Origin: Herbaspirillum sp. GW103
GTDB taxonomy: Bacteria > Pseudomonadota > Gammaproteobacteria > Burkholderiales > Burkholderiaceae_D
Direction: 5' to 3'
NCBI RefSeq assembly: GCF_000261365.1
Contig: NZ_AJVC01000005.1
Location: 124,001-188,000, forward strand
Length of the DNA stretch: 64,000 bases
A program made the translations under genes and the position numbers. Of the stretch, positions 54,590 to 63,584 are shown in pieces. The first letter of the stretch is position 1. Every line of letters begins with the position of its first letter. Under the pieces are notes generated by a model. It made no database searches. It was not told where the DNA came from and saw only the letters and a program-made list of their open reading frames with translations.

Positions 54590-54595
54590 TACAAT
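54590..54595 (+). promoter_or_regulatory. Possible -10 box of the amino acid transporter genes
   Basis: TACAAT is found 108 bases before the transporter start codon, in the 246-base gap after the PAAR gene. The nearest -35-like hexamer (TTGCCC, 54564-54569) is spaced 20 bases, so confidence is low. A-rich sequence follows. Confidence 0.3.
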
Positions 54596-54702
54596 GCCGC
54601 CTGCAAAAAAATCCCCGAGTTTCACACAAGCAACACCGCCCGCCGCGCTACCCGCTCGCCTGCCCCTGTTGCCCCAACCATTCCAGACAAGGAAATCAAG
54701 CA

Positions 54703-55515
54703 ATGATCAAGATGTTCTCCCGCCACGCCCGTACGCTGGCGCTGACCGCCGGCTTCGTCGGCATGCTGGGCCTGGCCGCCTGCGGCAAGCAGGAAGACAA
54801 GAGCGCCGCTGCCCCTGCACCGCAAGCCGCTGCCGCCCGCGTCTACGTGGTCGGCGTGGAATCGGCCTACGCCCCCTTCTCCTCCGAAAACGAACAGAAG
54901 GAAGTGGTCGGCTTCGACATCGACGTCATGAAGGCCCTGGCCAAGAAGATCGGCATCGAAGTCAAGTTCGTGCCCACGCCCTTCGAAGGCTTCTTCAATT
55001 TCCTCGCCCAAGGTGACCGCGACCTGCTGATCTCGGCCATCACCATCACCGATGAACGCAAGAAGTCGGTGGCCTTCTCCGATCCCTACTTCGTGGCCAC
55101 CCAGACCATCGCCCTGCCGGCCGCAGAATCCAAGGTCAGCAAGATGGAAGACCTGAAGCCCCTGACCGTGGGCACCCAGAGCGCCACCTCCGGCGACGAA
55201 CTGGTGCAGCAGGTGCTGGGCAAGAACAGCGCCAAGATCAAGCGCTTCGACTCCACCCCGCTGGCCCTGAAGGAACTGGAAAACGGCGGCGTCGATGCCG
55301 TCGTGGCCGATGAACCGGTGGTCAAGAACTACATCGCCAACAACCCCAACAGCAAGCTGCGTACCGTCACCGATCCGAGCTTCCCCAAGGAAGACTACGG
55401 CATCGCCGTGCGCAAGGATGATCCGGAACTGCTGGCCAAGATCAACAAGGGCCTGGCCGAAATGAAGGCCGATGGCAGCTTCGCCGCCATCAGCGCACAC
55501 TACTTCGGCAAGTAA
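54703..55515 (+). CDS. Polar amino acid ABC transporter, substrate-binding lipoprotein
   Basis: A 270-residue solute-binding protein of family 3 (glutamine/cystine/basic amino acid type). The N-terminus is a lipoprotein signal with lipobox LAAC (cysteine near residue 27), followed by an Ala/Pro-rich spacer. The fold signatures are YAPFSSENEQKEVVGFDIDVMKALA, RDLLISAITITDERKKSVAFSDPYF (the family signature), and VGTQSATSGDELVQQ. It delivers its ligand to the permease encoded 105 bases downstream. AAGGAA precedes the start. The ligand cannot be read from the sequence. Confidence 0.92.
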   Translation: MIKMFSRHARTLALTAGFVGMLGLAACGKQEDKSAAAPAPQAAAARVYVVGVESAYAPFSSENEQKEVVGFDIDVMKALAKKIGIEVKFVPTPFEGFFNFLAQGDRDLLISAITITDERKKSVAFSDPYFVATQTIALPAAESKVSKMEDLKPLTVGTQSATSGDELVQQVLGKNSAKIKRFDSTPLALKELENGGVDAVVADEPVVKNYIANNPNSKLRTVTDPSFPKEDYGIAVRKDDPELLAKINKGLAEMKADGSFAAISAHYFGK

Positions 55516-55620
55516 GCGCCGTCCGCAGACTGTCGGCAGCCCTCCCCCGGTGACGGCGGCAGTTTGCCGCCGTCCTGTCCTTCCAGAAACTGATTTTTCC
55601 AATCACCAATCGAGTCCGAC

Positions 55621-56364
55621 ATGGATTTCCGCTGGAGCATCATCCAAGGCTACGCGCCGCTGTTCGCCAAGGGCGTTCTCATGACCTTGCAGGTGTCGCT
55701 GATCAGTATCCTGATCGGTACCGTGATCGGCTTGCTGGTGGGCATGCTGCGCCTGGCCGAGATGCCGCACGGCCCATGGAAGTGGCCGCTGAAGGTGCTG
55801 CGCTGGCTGGCCGGCTTCTACGTCGCCTTCTTCCGGGGCACGCCGCTGTTCGTGCAGATCATGCTGATCCACTTCGCGGTGATGCCACTGCTGGTGCAAC
55901 AGGAACACGGCCTGCTCATCACCGGGGAACTGGCACGCACCATCAAGCAGGACTACGGTGCCTTCCTCTCGGGCACGGTGGCGCTGTCGCTCAATGCCGG
56001 CGCCTACATCTCCGAGATCTTCCGTGCCGGCATCCAGTCCATCGAGCGCGGCCAGTCCTATGCTGCGGCCAGCCTGGGCATGAACTATGGCCTGACCATG
56101 CGCTACGTGGTGCTGCCGCAGGCGTTTCGCCGCATGCTGCCGCCGCTGGGCAACGAAGCCATCACGCTGCTCAAGGATTCCTCGCTGGTCTCGGCCATCG
56201 GCCTGGCCGAACTGGCCTATGCCGCGCGCACCGTGGCGGGCACCTATGCCCGTTACTGGGAACCGTACATCACCATTTCCATCCTGTATTTCTCCATGAC
56301 CATCTGCCTGGCACTGGTGGTGGCGCGACTGGAAAACAAATACAGCACCCCGCATCGCCGCTGA
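55621..56364 (+). CDS. Polar amino acid ABC transporter permease
   Basis: A 247-residue inner-membrane permease of the His/Glu/Gln/Arg/opine family with about five helices (for example residues 18-46, 60-90 and 205-240). The N-terminal LFAKGVLMTLQVSLISILIG and the EAA loop region, seen as LNAGAYISEIFRAGIQSIERGQSYAAASLGMN (about 125-155), are characteristic. A loop between helices (LVQQEHGLLITGELARTIKQ) is longer than in many relatives. It pairs with the upstream binding protein. No ATPase gene follows; the next gene is an unrelated flavoprotein, so the ATP-binding subunit must be encoded elsewhere. Confidence 0.92.
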   Translation: MDFRWSIIQGYAPLFAKGVLMTLQVSLISILIGTVIGLLVGMLRLAEMPHGPWKWPLKVLRWLAGFYVAFFRGTPLFVQIMLIHFAVMPLLVQQEHGLLITGELARTIKQDYGAFLSGTVALSLNAGAYISEIFRAGIQSIERGQSYAAASLGMNYGLTMRYVVLPQAFRRMLPPLGNEAITLLKDSSLVSAIGLAELAYAARTVAGTYARYWEPYITISILYFSMTICLALVVARLENKYSTPHRR

Positions 56365-56404
56365 AGGCAGGGATGACGTGCGCTAGTGGCAAGCGGGCGG
56401 TATC

Positions 56405-57721
56405 ATGCCGCGCATGACATCGATGCACACTCTTCCCCAACTCGCTCCCGGCAGTCGCCGCGTGGCCGTGATCGGCGCCGGTCCGGCCGGCCTGATGGCC
56501 GCCGAAGTCCTGGCCGCACAAGGCGCCGCCGTGGACGTCTACGACGCCATGCCCTCGGCCGGTCGCAAATTCCTGCTGGCCGGACGCGGCGGCATGAACA
56601 TCACGCACTCCGAAGCGCAACCCGACTTCCTGCCACGCTACGGCAATCGCCGTGAACAGGTGGCGCCCTTCGTGCGCCGCTTCGATGCCGACCAGTTGCG
56701 CGCATGGATACACGCCCTGGGCATAGAGACCTTCGTGGGCAGCTCCGGCCGCGTCTTCCCGCGCGAGATGAAAGCCGCACCGCTCTTGCGCGCCTGGCTG
56801 CATCGCCTGCGCGAGGCCGGCGTGCGCTTCCACATGCGCCATCGCTGGCTGGGCTGGCAGGAAGACGGCGCACTGCGCTTTGCCCATCCTGATGGCCACA
56901 CCGATGTCCAAGCCGATGCCGTGGTGCTGGCACTGGGCGGGGCCAGCTGGCCGCGCCTGGGTTCGGACGGCAGCTGGGTGCCGCTGCTGCAAACCCGTCA
57001 GGTGGAAGTCGCCCCGCTGCTGCCGTCCAACTGCGGCTTCGAGCTGGACTGGAGCGAACATTTCCGCAGCCGGTTCGCCGGCGAACCGGTCAAGCCGGTG
57101 GTGGCCAGCACGGCGCTGCCCAGCGGCGGCGTGCAGAATCGTCGCGGCGAATTCATCGTCACCGCCGAGGGCATCGAAGGCAGCCTGGTCTATGCGATGT
57201 CCTCGGCCTTGCGCGACACCATTACCGCAGAAGGCTCGGCGCGCCTGTACCTGGACCTGCTGCCCGACTGGCCGCTGGAAAAAGTGGAGGCTGAACTGGC
57301 CCATCCGCGCGGTGCGCGTTCGCTCTCCAGCCACCTGCAAAGCCGCCTGCATCTCAAGGGCGTGAAGGCCGGACTGTTGCGCGAGCTGGTGAGCAAGGAG
57401 GATTTCGCCGACATGGGCAAGCTGGCGCGCACCATCAAGGCTCTACCGCTGACGGTGCTACGCCCGCGCCCCATCGCCGAAGCCATCAGCAGCGCCGGGG
57501 GCGTGAGCTTCGAGGCGCTCGATGATGCGCTGATGCTGCGCGCCCTGCCGGGCGTATTCTGCGCCGGCGAGATGCTGGACTGGGAAGCGCCCACCGGCGG
57601 CTACCTGCTCACCGCCTGCTTTGCCACCGGCCGCGCCGCGGCGGCTGGTGTCCTGCACTGGCTCATCAGCGACGACCGTGCCGCCAGTCTGAGCAACACC
57701 TCCAAGGAAGAACACAAGTGA
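56405..57721 (+). CDS. FAD-dependent oxidoreductase, HI0933/YhiN-like (TIGR03862 type)
   Basis: A 438-residue flavoprotein. The FAD-binding Rossmann motif is VAVIGAGPAGLMAAEVLAAQG (residues about 20-38), followed by SAGRKFLLAGRGGMNITHSE, the family hallmark that contacts the flavin. GASWPRLGSDGSWVPLLQ near 180 and the C-terminal GVFCAGEMLDWEAPTGGYLL close the FAD site. Relatives are annotated as aminoacetone oxidase or BaiN-like reductase, but the reaction is unproven. Three possible ATGs lie within the first seven codons. The stop overlaps the GTG start of slyX by four bases. Confidence 0.88.
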   Translation: MPRMTSMHTLPQLAPGSRRVAVIGAGPAGLMAAEVLAAQGAAVDVYDAMPSAGRKFLLAGRGGMNITHSEAQPDFLPRYGNRREQVAPFVRRFDADQLRAWIHALGIETFVGSSGRVFPREMKAAPLLRAWLHRLREAGVRFHMRHRWLGWQEDGALRFAHPDGHTDVQADAVVLALGGASWPRLGSDGSWVPLLQTRQVEVAPLLPSNCGFELDWSEHFRSRFAGEPVKPVVASTALPSGGVQNRRGEFIVTAEGIEGSLVYAMSSALRDTITAEGSARLYLDLLPDWPLEKVEAELAHPRGARSLSSHLQSRLHLKGVKAGLLRELVSKEDFADMGKLARTIKALPLTVLRPRPIAEAISSAGGVSFEALDDALMLRALPGVFCAGEMLDWEAPTGGYLLTACFATGRAAAAGVLHWLISDDRAASLSNTSKEEHK

Positions 57722-57927
57722 CCCAAGACGACCGCCTCATCGACCTGGAAATGAAGATCGCCCATCAGGAACACCTGCTGGACGAACTGAACCAGACCGT
57801 CTATCGCCAGGAAAAGAAGATCGAGGAGCTGGACATGCTGCTGCATGCCCTGGCCAAGCGCTTCAAGGAATTGTCCGACACCAGCCAGGACCGCGCGGCC
57901 GCCAACGAGAAGCCGCCGCATTACTGA
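57718..57927 (+). CDS. slyX: SlyX family protein
   Basis: A 69-residue cytoplasmic coiled-coil protein. The sequence LIDLEMKIAHQEHLLDELNQ followed by VYRQEKKIEELDML and KRFKEL shows heptads over almost the whole length, as in SlyX; the C-terminus ends in PPHY, the usual family ending. Its function is unknown. It starts with GTG overlapping the flavoprotein stop (GTGA), so the two are translationally coupled. dinB follows after 39 bases. Confidence 0.88.
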   Translation: MTQDDRLIDLEMKIAHQEHLLDELNQTVYRQEKKIEELDMLLHALAKRFKELSDTSQDRAAANEKPPHY

Positions 57928-57966
57928 TCGCACCGCTTACGCTTTCTCTTCGCTGCCCGCACCACC

Positions 57967-59121
57967 ATGGCCCACGAACGCCGCATCGCCCACCTCGACA
58001 TGGATGCTTTCTATGCCTCGGTGGAACTGCTGCGCTATCCCGACCTGCGCGGCCAGGCTGTGGTCATCGGCGGCGGCTCGGCCACGCGGCCGGTGGAATT
58101 GCCCGACGGCTCGCGCCAGTATTTCCGCATGCGCGATTACGCCGGGCGCGGGGTGGTCACCACCTCCACCTATGAGGCGCGCGCGCTGGGCGTGTTCTCT
58201 GCCATGGGCATCATGAAGGCGGCCCAGCTGGCACCGGACGCGATCCTGCTGCCGACCGACTTCGAGGCCTATCGCAAGTATTCGCGCCTGTTCAAGGAAG
58301 CGGTGCGCAGCATCGCCCCGCTGATCGAGGATCGCGGTATCGATGAGATCTACATCGATCTTTCTGCGTGGCCCGATACCGCGCATGAGGTCGCGCGCCA
58401 GATCAAGGATGCGGTGCATGCGGCTACCGCCCTGACCTGCTCCGTCGGTGTGGCCCCTAACAAAATGCTGGCCAAGATCTCTTCCGAACTGGACAAACCC
58501 GATGGGCTCACCATCCTCACGCCCGAGGATATCGAGCGCCGCATCTGGCCGCTGCCAGCGCGCAAGATCAATGGCATCGGACCGAAGGCCGCCGAGAAGC
58601 TGGCGGCCTTGGGCATCGAGACCGTGGCCGACCTGGCACGTGCCTCGCCTGAATTGCTGCGTGCGCATTTCGGGCGCAGCTATTCGGAGTGGCTGGGACG
58701 CGTGGCGCAGGGCGTCGATGATCGCCCGGTGCAGACGTATTCCGAACCCAAATCCATCAGTCGGGAAACCACCTTTGAACGCGACCTGCATGCACGTGCC
58801 GACCGCGCGCAACTCTCGGAAATCTTCACGGCCCTGTGCGTGAAGCTGGCCGGCGACCTGGAGCGCAAGGGCTATGTCGGCCGCACCATCGGCATCAAGC
58901 TGAAATACGCCGATTTCCAGGGTGTGACGCGCGATGTGACACTGCCCTCGCCCACCGGGGACGCCGCCACCATCCGCCAGGCGGCCGGGGAATGTCTGAA
59001 GCGCGTACCACTGGAAAAGAAGCTGCGCCTGCTCGGTGTGCGCGTGGGTGCGCTCTCGCGCAAGGATGAGCTTGCGGCGGCCGCACAGGCGGTGCAGGCG
59101 GAATTGCCGTTTGCCGGCTGA
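57967..59121 (+). CDS. dinB: DNA polymerase IV
   Basis: A Y-family polymerase that bypasses lesions with low fidelity. The 384-residue protein has the catalytic acidic residues in AHLDMDAFYASVE (residues 8-20) and the SIDE-type motif RGIDEIYIDLS near 118-128. Helix-hairpin-helix GIGPKAAEKLAALGI near 205-219 and the little-finger domain follow. The C-terminal ending QAELPFAG is a textbook beta-clamp binding motif. A loop near residues 36-58 (GGGSATRPVELPDGSRQYFRM) is longer than in E. coli DinB, as in some relatives. No LexA box was seen upstream. Confidence 0.94.
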   Translation: MAHERRIAHLDMDAFYASVELLRYPDLRGQAVVIGGGSATRPVELPDGSRQYFRMRDYAGRGVVTTSTYEARALGVFSAMGIMKAAQLAPDAILLPTDFEAYRKYSRLFKEAVRSIAPLIEDRGIDEIYIDLSAWPDTAHEVARQIKDAVHAATALTCSVGVAPNKMLAKISSELDKPDGLTILTPEDIERRIWPLPARKINGIGPKAAEKLAALGIETVADLARASPELLRAHFGRSYSEWLGRVAQGVDDRPVQTYSEPKSISRETTFERDLHARADRAQLSEIFTALCVKLAGDLERKGYVGRTIGIKLKYADFQGVTRDVTLPSPTGDAATIRQAAGECLKRVPLEKKLRLLGVRVGALSRKDELAAAAQAVQAELPFAG

Positions 59122-59281
59122 TCCATTTCCCCGCGAACTTTCTGTGCGTTTTTCCGGCGAGCTCTGCGTCCAGCCCGGCCATGGAAAATTTAACTGCAAG
59201 CGTGGACAATCCGACATCGCTTGCGGCAGGACGGGCGTGTAAAATCTCCTCCTTTCCCTCTTTGCCCTGCTCCGGAAACCT

Positions 59282-60208
59282 ATGTGGTTCAAGAATCTCC
59301 AGATCTACCGTCTGCCCGCACCGTGGGCGATCCATGCCGACGAACTCGAATCCCATCTCGCGCCGCAGGCCTTCACCGCCTGCTCCAGCCTGGACATGCA
59401 GAGCCAGGGCTGGGTGCCGCCGCGCAACAATGAAAAACTGGTGCATGTGGTCAACCGCCAGCTGCTCTTGAAACTCGATACCGAGAAGAAACTGCTGCCC
59501 TCGACCGTCATCAACCAGGTCACCAAGGCCCGTGCCGCCGAGCTGGAAGAACAGCAAGGTTTCCCGCCGGGCCGCAAGCAGACCAAGGAATTGAAGGAGC
59601 AAGTCACGGATGAGCTGCTGCCGCGCGCCTTCTCGGTGGTGCGCAGCACCTGGGTCTGGATCGATCCGGTCAACGGCTGGCTGCTGGTCGATGCCGGCTC
59701 GCCCTCCAAGGCCGAGGAAGTGTTGAAGCTGCTCTTCAAGGCCATCCCCAAGTTCCCGCTGGAAACGCTGCGCACCGTCATGTCGCCGGCAGCGGCCATG
59801 ACCGACTGGCTGGCCAGCGACGAAGCGCCCAACGGTTTCACCGTGGACCAGGATACCGAGCTGCGCTCCACCGCCGAGAGCAAGGCGACCGTGCGCTACG
59901 TGCGCCACACGCTCGAAGCCGACGACATCCGCCGCCACATCGAAGCCGGCAAGCAGTGTACGCGCCTGGCGCTGACCTGGGCCGACAAGGTCTCCTTCGT
60001 GCTGACCGAGAACCTGTCGGTCAAGCGCATCGCGCCGCTGGACGTGCTCAAGGAAGACAGCGAGATCGCCGGCAAGAACGACGATGAGCGCTTCGATGGC
60101 GACTTCATGCTGATGACCGGTGAGCTGGCCAAGCTGCTCTCGGCGCTGGTCGATGCGCTGGGCGGGCAGTTGAAGGAGAACGAAGGGACGCTGGCGCAGG
60201 CTGCCTGA
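59282..60208 (+). CDS. rdgC: Recombination-associated protein RdgC
   Basis: RdgC forms a ring dimer around double-stranded DNA and limits RecA access. The 308-residue protein starts with the family sequence [11 protein letters not shown], followed by [17 protein letters not shown], and contains [23 protein letters not shown] near 98-120 and [17 protein letters not shown] near 133-149. In Neisseria it influences pilin variation; in most bacteria the role is accessory. A -10-like TAAAAT lies at 59240-59245. A terminator follows directly. Confidence 0.95.
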   Translation: MWFKNLQIYRLPAPWAIHADELESHLAPQAFTACSSLDMQSQGWVPPRNNEKLVHVVNRQLLLKLDTEKKLLPSTVINQVTKARAAELEEQQGFPPGRKQTKELKEQVTDELLPRAFSVVRSTWVWIDPVNGWLLVDAGSPSKAEEVLKLLFKAIPKFPLETLRTVMSPAAAMTDWLASDEAPNGFTVDQDTELRSTAESKATVRYVRHTLEADDIRRHIEAGKQCTRLALTWADKVSFVLTENLSVKRIAPLDVLKEDSEIAGKNDDERFDGDFMLMTGELAKLLSALVDALGGQLKENEGTLAQAA

Positions 60209-60236
60209 ACTCAAGCGGCCCTATTTGCATCACGAC

Positions 60237-60263
60237 AACGGGAGCCCATGGGCTCCCGTTTTT
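60237..60263. terminator. Terminator of rdgC (usable from both sides)
   Basis: AACGGGAGCC (60237-60246) and GGCTCCCGTT (60251-60260) form a 10-base stem with a CATG loop and TTT after it. It directly abuts the stop codon of the convergent TetR gene. Confidence 0.85.
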
Positions 60264-60925
60264 CATGCGCGTCGTTGCGCCTCGGTGATCCTGGCAGGGG
60301 GCGCCACGAGCACATTTTCCAGCGGCAGCATCGCATGCGGCAGCGTGGCGGCCAGTCGCGCGCTGGAGACACCATCGCGCGCACCCAGCGCCAGGCCATT
60401 GAGAAAGCTGGTGTAGAAATCGCCCAGCGCCGTGACATCGGCATCGGCGCGGATCTCCCCTTCGCGCTGCGCCTGCAGCAGCCGCGCGCGGATTTCATTG
60501 CGGCGCTTGTGGCGGCGTTGCGAGAGCGCATCACTGTGCTGGCTGTTCTCGGGCGCACAGTTGATGGCTGAAATCACGACCATACACCCCTTTCCCGCCG
60601 GCAAGCCCGGCACCGTCGTCTTGCCCGAATACATGCGCACGCTGGCGCGCAGCATGGCTTGCAGGTCTTCGCGAATACCCTTGCCGGCCTGCAACAGGCG
60701 CAGCGGTTCGGCACTGATGGTGCGCGAGTAAACCTCCATGACTTCGCGGAAAAGCGCATCCTTGTCGCCGAAGGCCGAGTAGAGACTGGGAGCCTTCACG
60801 CCGATGGCCTCGCACAGATCGGCCATGGTGGTGCCTTCATAGCCCTTGCTCCAGAACACTTGCATGGCCTGCTGCAGCGCCTGGTCGCGGTCGAAGCTGC
60901 GCGGACGGCCACGGGTTTTTATCAT
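60263..60925 (-). CDS. TetR/AcrR-family repressor
   Basis: A 220-residue regulator with an N-terminal helix-turn-helix (GRPRSFDRDQALQQAMQVFW, then GYEGTTMADLCEAIGVKAPSLYSAFGDKDALF, residues 5-60) and a C-terminal ligand domain. The segment GKGCMVVISAINCAPE near 110-125 is typical of a TetR_C subgroup related to AefR/YcdC-like and ArcR proteins, with cysteines that might sense redox or electrophiles; this is inference. It is divergent from fusA with 231 bases between, which contain several CATTAC/GTAATG dyads, so it probably represses itself and perhaps fusA. Confidence 0.9.
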   Translation of the reverse strand: MIKTRGRPRSFDRDQALQQAMQVFWSKGYEGTTMADLCEAIGVKAPSLYSAFGDKDALFREVMEVYSRTISAEPLRLLQAGKGIREDLQAMLRASVRMYSGKTTVPGLPAGKGCMVVISAINCAPENSQHSDALSQRRHKRRNEIRARLLQAQREGEIRADADVTALGDFYTSFLNGLALGARDGVSSARLAATLPHAMLPLENVLVAPPARITEAQRRA

Positions 60926-60942
60926 CGGTTTCCTTTGCGGGG

Positions 60943-61083
60943 CATTACCCCTTGCGGTAATGGTGTTGCGCAGAAGTGTAGTTTAATTTAGTCGACATTA
61001 CAAAATTAAATCGCCAGCCCTTGAACTTTGGGGAAGACGTTCCTATTATCTAATGCTCATTACATAAATAAACGGTAATGAGC
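60943..61083. promoter_or_regulatory. Cluster of CATTAC/GTAATG dyads between tetR and fusA
   Basis: Three inverted repeats lie here: CATTACC-N6-GGTAATG (60943-60962), TTTAATTT-N13-AAATTAAA (60982-61010) centred near GTCGAC and containing CATTAC at 60996, and GCTCATTAC-N11-GTAATGAGC (61055-61083). The hexamer CATTAC or its complement occurs five times in 141 bases. This is the picture of an operator region for the adjacent TetR protein. Confidence 0.65.
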
Positions 61084-61156
61084 AACATCATTAATCAAAC
61101 ATTAACCCGGCAGTACTGAATCCAGCATTTGACGGCACCCATCGAAAGGACATGCC

Positions 61157-63262
61157 ATGAGCCGCAAGACCCGAATAGAAAACTACCGCAACATCGGTAT
61201 CAGCGCGCATATCGACGCGGGCAAGACCACGACCACCGAGCGCATTCTTTTTTATACGGGTGTGAACCACAAGATCGGTGAAGTGCACAACGGTGCGGCC
61301 ACCATGGACTGGATGGAGCAGGAGCAGGAACGCGGCATCACCATCACCTCGGCGGCCACCACGGCCTTCTGGAAGGGCATGGCCGGCAATTATCCCGAGC
61401 ATCGCATCAACATCATCGACACCCCCGGTCACGTGGACTTCACCATCGAAGTGGAGCGCTCCATGCGCGTGCTCGATGGCGCGGTGATGGTGTACGACTC
61501 GGTGGGCGGCGTGCAGCCGCAGTCCGAGACCGTCTGGCGCCAGGCCAACAAGTACAAGGTGCCCCGCATTGCCTTCGTCAACAAGATGGACCGCATCGGT
61601 GCGGACTTCTTCCGCGTGCAGAAACAGATCGAGGAACGCCTCAAAGGTAAAGCCGTCCCCATCCAGATTCCGGTGGGCGCGGAAGACCATTTCTCGGGTG
61701 TGATCGACCTGGTCAAGATGAAGGCCATCATCTGGGACGAAGCCAGCCAGGGTGTGCTGTTCAAGTATGAAGACATCCCGCTGGAGCTGGAGGACATCGC
61801 ACGCCACTGGCGCGACCTGATGGTCGAGCAGGCTGCCGAGGCCAATGAGGAACTGCTGGAGAAGTATCTCTCCGGCAATCCCTTGAGCGAAGACGACATC
61901 AAGCGCGGCCTGCGCCTGCGCACGGTGGCCAACGAGATCGTGCCGATGCTGGCTGGCAGCGCCTTCAAGAACAAGGGCGTACAGGCCATGCTGGATGCGG
62001 TAATCGACTACCTGCCCTCGCCCGTCGACGTGCCGGCCATCGCCGGGCATGCCGAGGACGACAGCGAGATCGAGCGCCATCCCTCGGACGAGGAACCGTT
62101 CTCGGCGCTGGCCTTCAAGATCATGACCGATCCCTTCGTGGGGCAGCTGACCTTTTTCCGCGTGTATTCCGGCATCGTCAATTCGGGCGACACGGTCTAC
62201 AACCCGGTCAAGGGCAAGAAGGAACGCCTGGGCCGCATCCTGCAGATGCACGCCAACGAGCGCAAGGAAATCAAGGAGGTGTTCGCGGGCGATATCGCGG
62301 CCGCCGTGGGCCTGAAGGATGTGACGACCGGTGACACGCTGTCGGATCCGGAACATCCCATCATCCTGGAACGCATGATCTTCCCTGAGCCCGTGATCTC
62401 GCAGGCGGTGGAACCGAAGACCAAGGCCGACCAGGAAAAGATGGGCATCGCCTTGAATCGCCTGGCGCAGGAGGATCCGTCCTTCCGCGTGCATACCGAT
62501 GAGGAATCGGGCCAGACCATCATGTCGGGCATGGGCGAGCTGCACCTGGAAATCCTGGTGGACCGGATGAAGCGCGAATTCAACGTCGAGGCCACGGTGG
62601 GCAAGCCGCAGGTGGCTTACCGCGAAGCGATCCGCAAGGGCGTGGAGGATGTGGAAGGCAAGTTCGTCAAGCAGTCCGGTGGACGCGGGCAGTACGGCCA
62701 CGTGGTGATCAAGCTGGAGCCGCAGCCGGCCGGCAAGGGCTATGAATTCGTCGATGCCATCAAGGGTGGCGTGGTCCCGCGCGAGTTCATCCCGGCGGTC
62801 GACAAGGGTATCCAGGAGTCGCTGAAGGCGGGCGTGCTGGCCGGTTACCCGGTGGTTGACGTGAAGGCTACGCTGACCTTCGGTTCGTACCACGATGTGG
62901 ACTCCAACGAAAACGCCTTCCGCATGGCCGGCTCCATGGCCTTCAAGGAAGCGATGAAGCGTGCCGGTCCGATGCTGCTGGAACCGATGATGCAGGTCGA
63001 GGTGGAAACGCCCGAGGAATTCATGGGCAACGTGATGGGCGACCTGTCCTCACGGCGCGGGATGGTGCAGGGCATGGAAGACATGGTGGGCGGCGGCAAG
63101 CTGGTGCGTGCTGAAGTCCCGCTGTCGGAAATGTTCGGCTACTCGACCACGCTGCGCTCGCTCTCGCAGGGGCGCGCGACTTACTCGATGGAGTTCAAGC
63201 ACTATGCCGAAGCGCCGAGGCAGGTGGTGGAGCAGTTGTCGGGGAGCAAGGGCAAGGGTTGA
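61157..63262 (+). CDS. fusA: Elongation factor G, stand-alone paralogue
   Basis: EF-G is the GTPase that moves tRNAs and mRNA through the ribosome after each peptide bond and helps recycle ribosomes. The 701-residue protein has G1 [14 protein letters not shown] (residues 14-27), switch [13 protein letters not shown] near 87-97, NKMD near 141-144, [10 protein letters not shown] near 262, and domain [10 protein letters not shown] near 510. It is not in the str operon: no rpsL, rpsG or tuf genes are adjacent, so it is likely a second copy. The ribosome site GAAAGGAC is well placed. A divergent TetR gene and dyads upstream suggest regulated expression. Division of labour with the main copy is unknown. 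Confidence 0.95.
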   Translation: MSRKTRIENYRNIGISAHIDAGKTTTTERILFYTGVNHKIGEVHNGAATMDWMEQEQERGITITSAATTAFWKGMAGNYPEHRINIIDTPGHVDFTIEVERSMRVLDGAVMVYDSVGGVQPQSETVWRQANKYKVPRIAFVNKMDRIGADFFRVQKQIEERLKGKAVPIQIPVGAEDHFSGVIDLVKMKAIIWDEASQGVLFKYEDIPLELEDIARHWRDLMVEQAAEANEELLEKYLSGNPLSEDDIKRGLRLRTVANEIVPMLAGSAFKNKGVQAMLDAVIDYLPSPVDVPAIAGHAEDDSEIERHPSDEEPFSALAFKIMTDPFVGQLTFFRVYSGIVNSGDTVYNPVKGKKERLGRILQMHANERKEIKEVFAGDIAAAVGLKDVTTGDTLSDPEHPIILERMIFPEPVISQAVEPKTKADQEKMGIALNRLAQEDPSFRVHTDEESGQTIMSGMGELHLEILVDRMKREFNVEATVGKPQVAYREAIRKGVEDVEGKFVKQSGGRGQYGHVVIKLEPQPAGKGYEFVDAIKGGVVPREFIPAVDKGIQESLKAGVLAGYPVVDVKATLTFGSYHDVDSNENAFRMAGSMAFKEAMKRAGPMLLEPMMQVEVETPEEFMGNVMGDLSSRRGMVQGMEDMVGGGKLVRAEVPLSEMFGYSTTLRSLSQGRATYSMEFKHYAEAPRQVVEQLSGSKGKG

Positions 63263-63292
63263 TTGGACTTGCTGGCTGCTGGCTGTATGAAG

Positions 63293-63328
63293 AAGCCGAT
63301 GCGTCTTGGGGTGCATCGGCTTTTTTCT
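63293..63328 (+). terminator. Terminator of fusA
   Basis: AAGCCGATGC (63293-63302) and GCATCGGCTT (63313-63322) form a 10-base stem with a 10-base loop, followed by TTTTCTTATT, 30 bases after the fusA stop. Confidence 0.85.
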
Positions 63329-63353
63329 TATTGCAGATGGCGCAGAAAAAAAC

Positions 63354-63419
63354 GCGCAAAAACAAAAACGCCCCATTCTTGCGAATGAGGCGTTTTATCT
63401 GGCGGAGCGGACGGAGCTC
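63354..63419 (-). repeat. 66-base direct repeat, distal copy: partial tRNA 3' end plus terminator
   Basis: This stretch is identical, except for one base (A at 63415 versus G), to 63519-63584. On the minus strand it starts with the last 20 bases of tRNA-Asp including CCA (63400-63419), followed by the tRNA terminator hairpin. The two copies are 165 bases apart from start to start. The copy has no tRNA body, so it is a fragment and not a gene. Confidence 0.9.
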
Positions 63420-63440
63420 TCCTACACAAGCGCAGGCCGC

Positions 63441-63498
63441 GGAATCGCTTGCAAGCGATTCCCTTCTCGCCCCGCCGGGAGCCGCGCAGGCGGCTCCC
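63441..63498. repeat. Palindrome-rich insert between the two tRNA-end repeats
   Basis: Between the repeats lie 99 bases that contain a perfect 22-base palindrome (63441-63462, arm start GGAATCGCTT) and a stem GGGAGCCGC (63477-63485) / GCGGCTCCC (63490-63498) with a GCAG loop. A third short dyad TTTTTGC/GCAAAAA is at 63511-63527. The form resembles repetitive extragenic palindromic elements, but no family can be named without a genome search. Confidence 0.7.
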
Positions 63499-63518
63499 TC
63501 CACTCCGCAGTTTTTGCT

Positions 63519-63584
63519 GCGCAAAAACAAAAACGCCCCATTCTTGCGAATGAGGCGTTTTATCTGGCGGAGCGGACGGGGCTC
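63519..63584 (-). repeat. 66-base direct repeat, proximal copy overlapping tRNA-Asp
   Basis: This copy includes the genuine 3' end of the tRNA-Asp gene (63565-63584) and the downstream terminator region. See the distal copy at 63354-63419. Confidence 0.9.
63530..63561 (-). terminator. Terminator of tRNA-Asp
   Basis: On the minus strand AAAACGCCTCATTC, a GCAA loop and GAATGGGGCGTTTT form a 14-base stem with one T-G step, followed by TGTTTTTG. It begins three bases after the CCA end. An identical hairpin is found at 63365-63396 in the distal repeat. Confidence 0.88.

Noticed and set aside
61091-62893. 600-codon minus-strand frame opposite fusA
   Set aside because: Antisense shadow of a long, strongly biased gene; His/Asp/Leu-rich without motifs.
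63354-63584. CRISPR-like array
   Set aside because: There are only two copies of a 66-base repeat that contain tRNA sequence, and no cas genes; it is not a CRISPR array.
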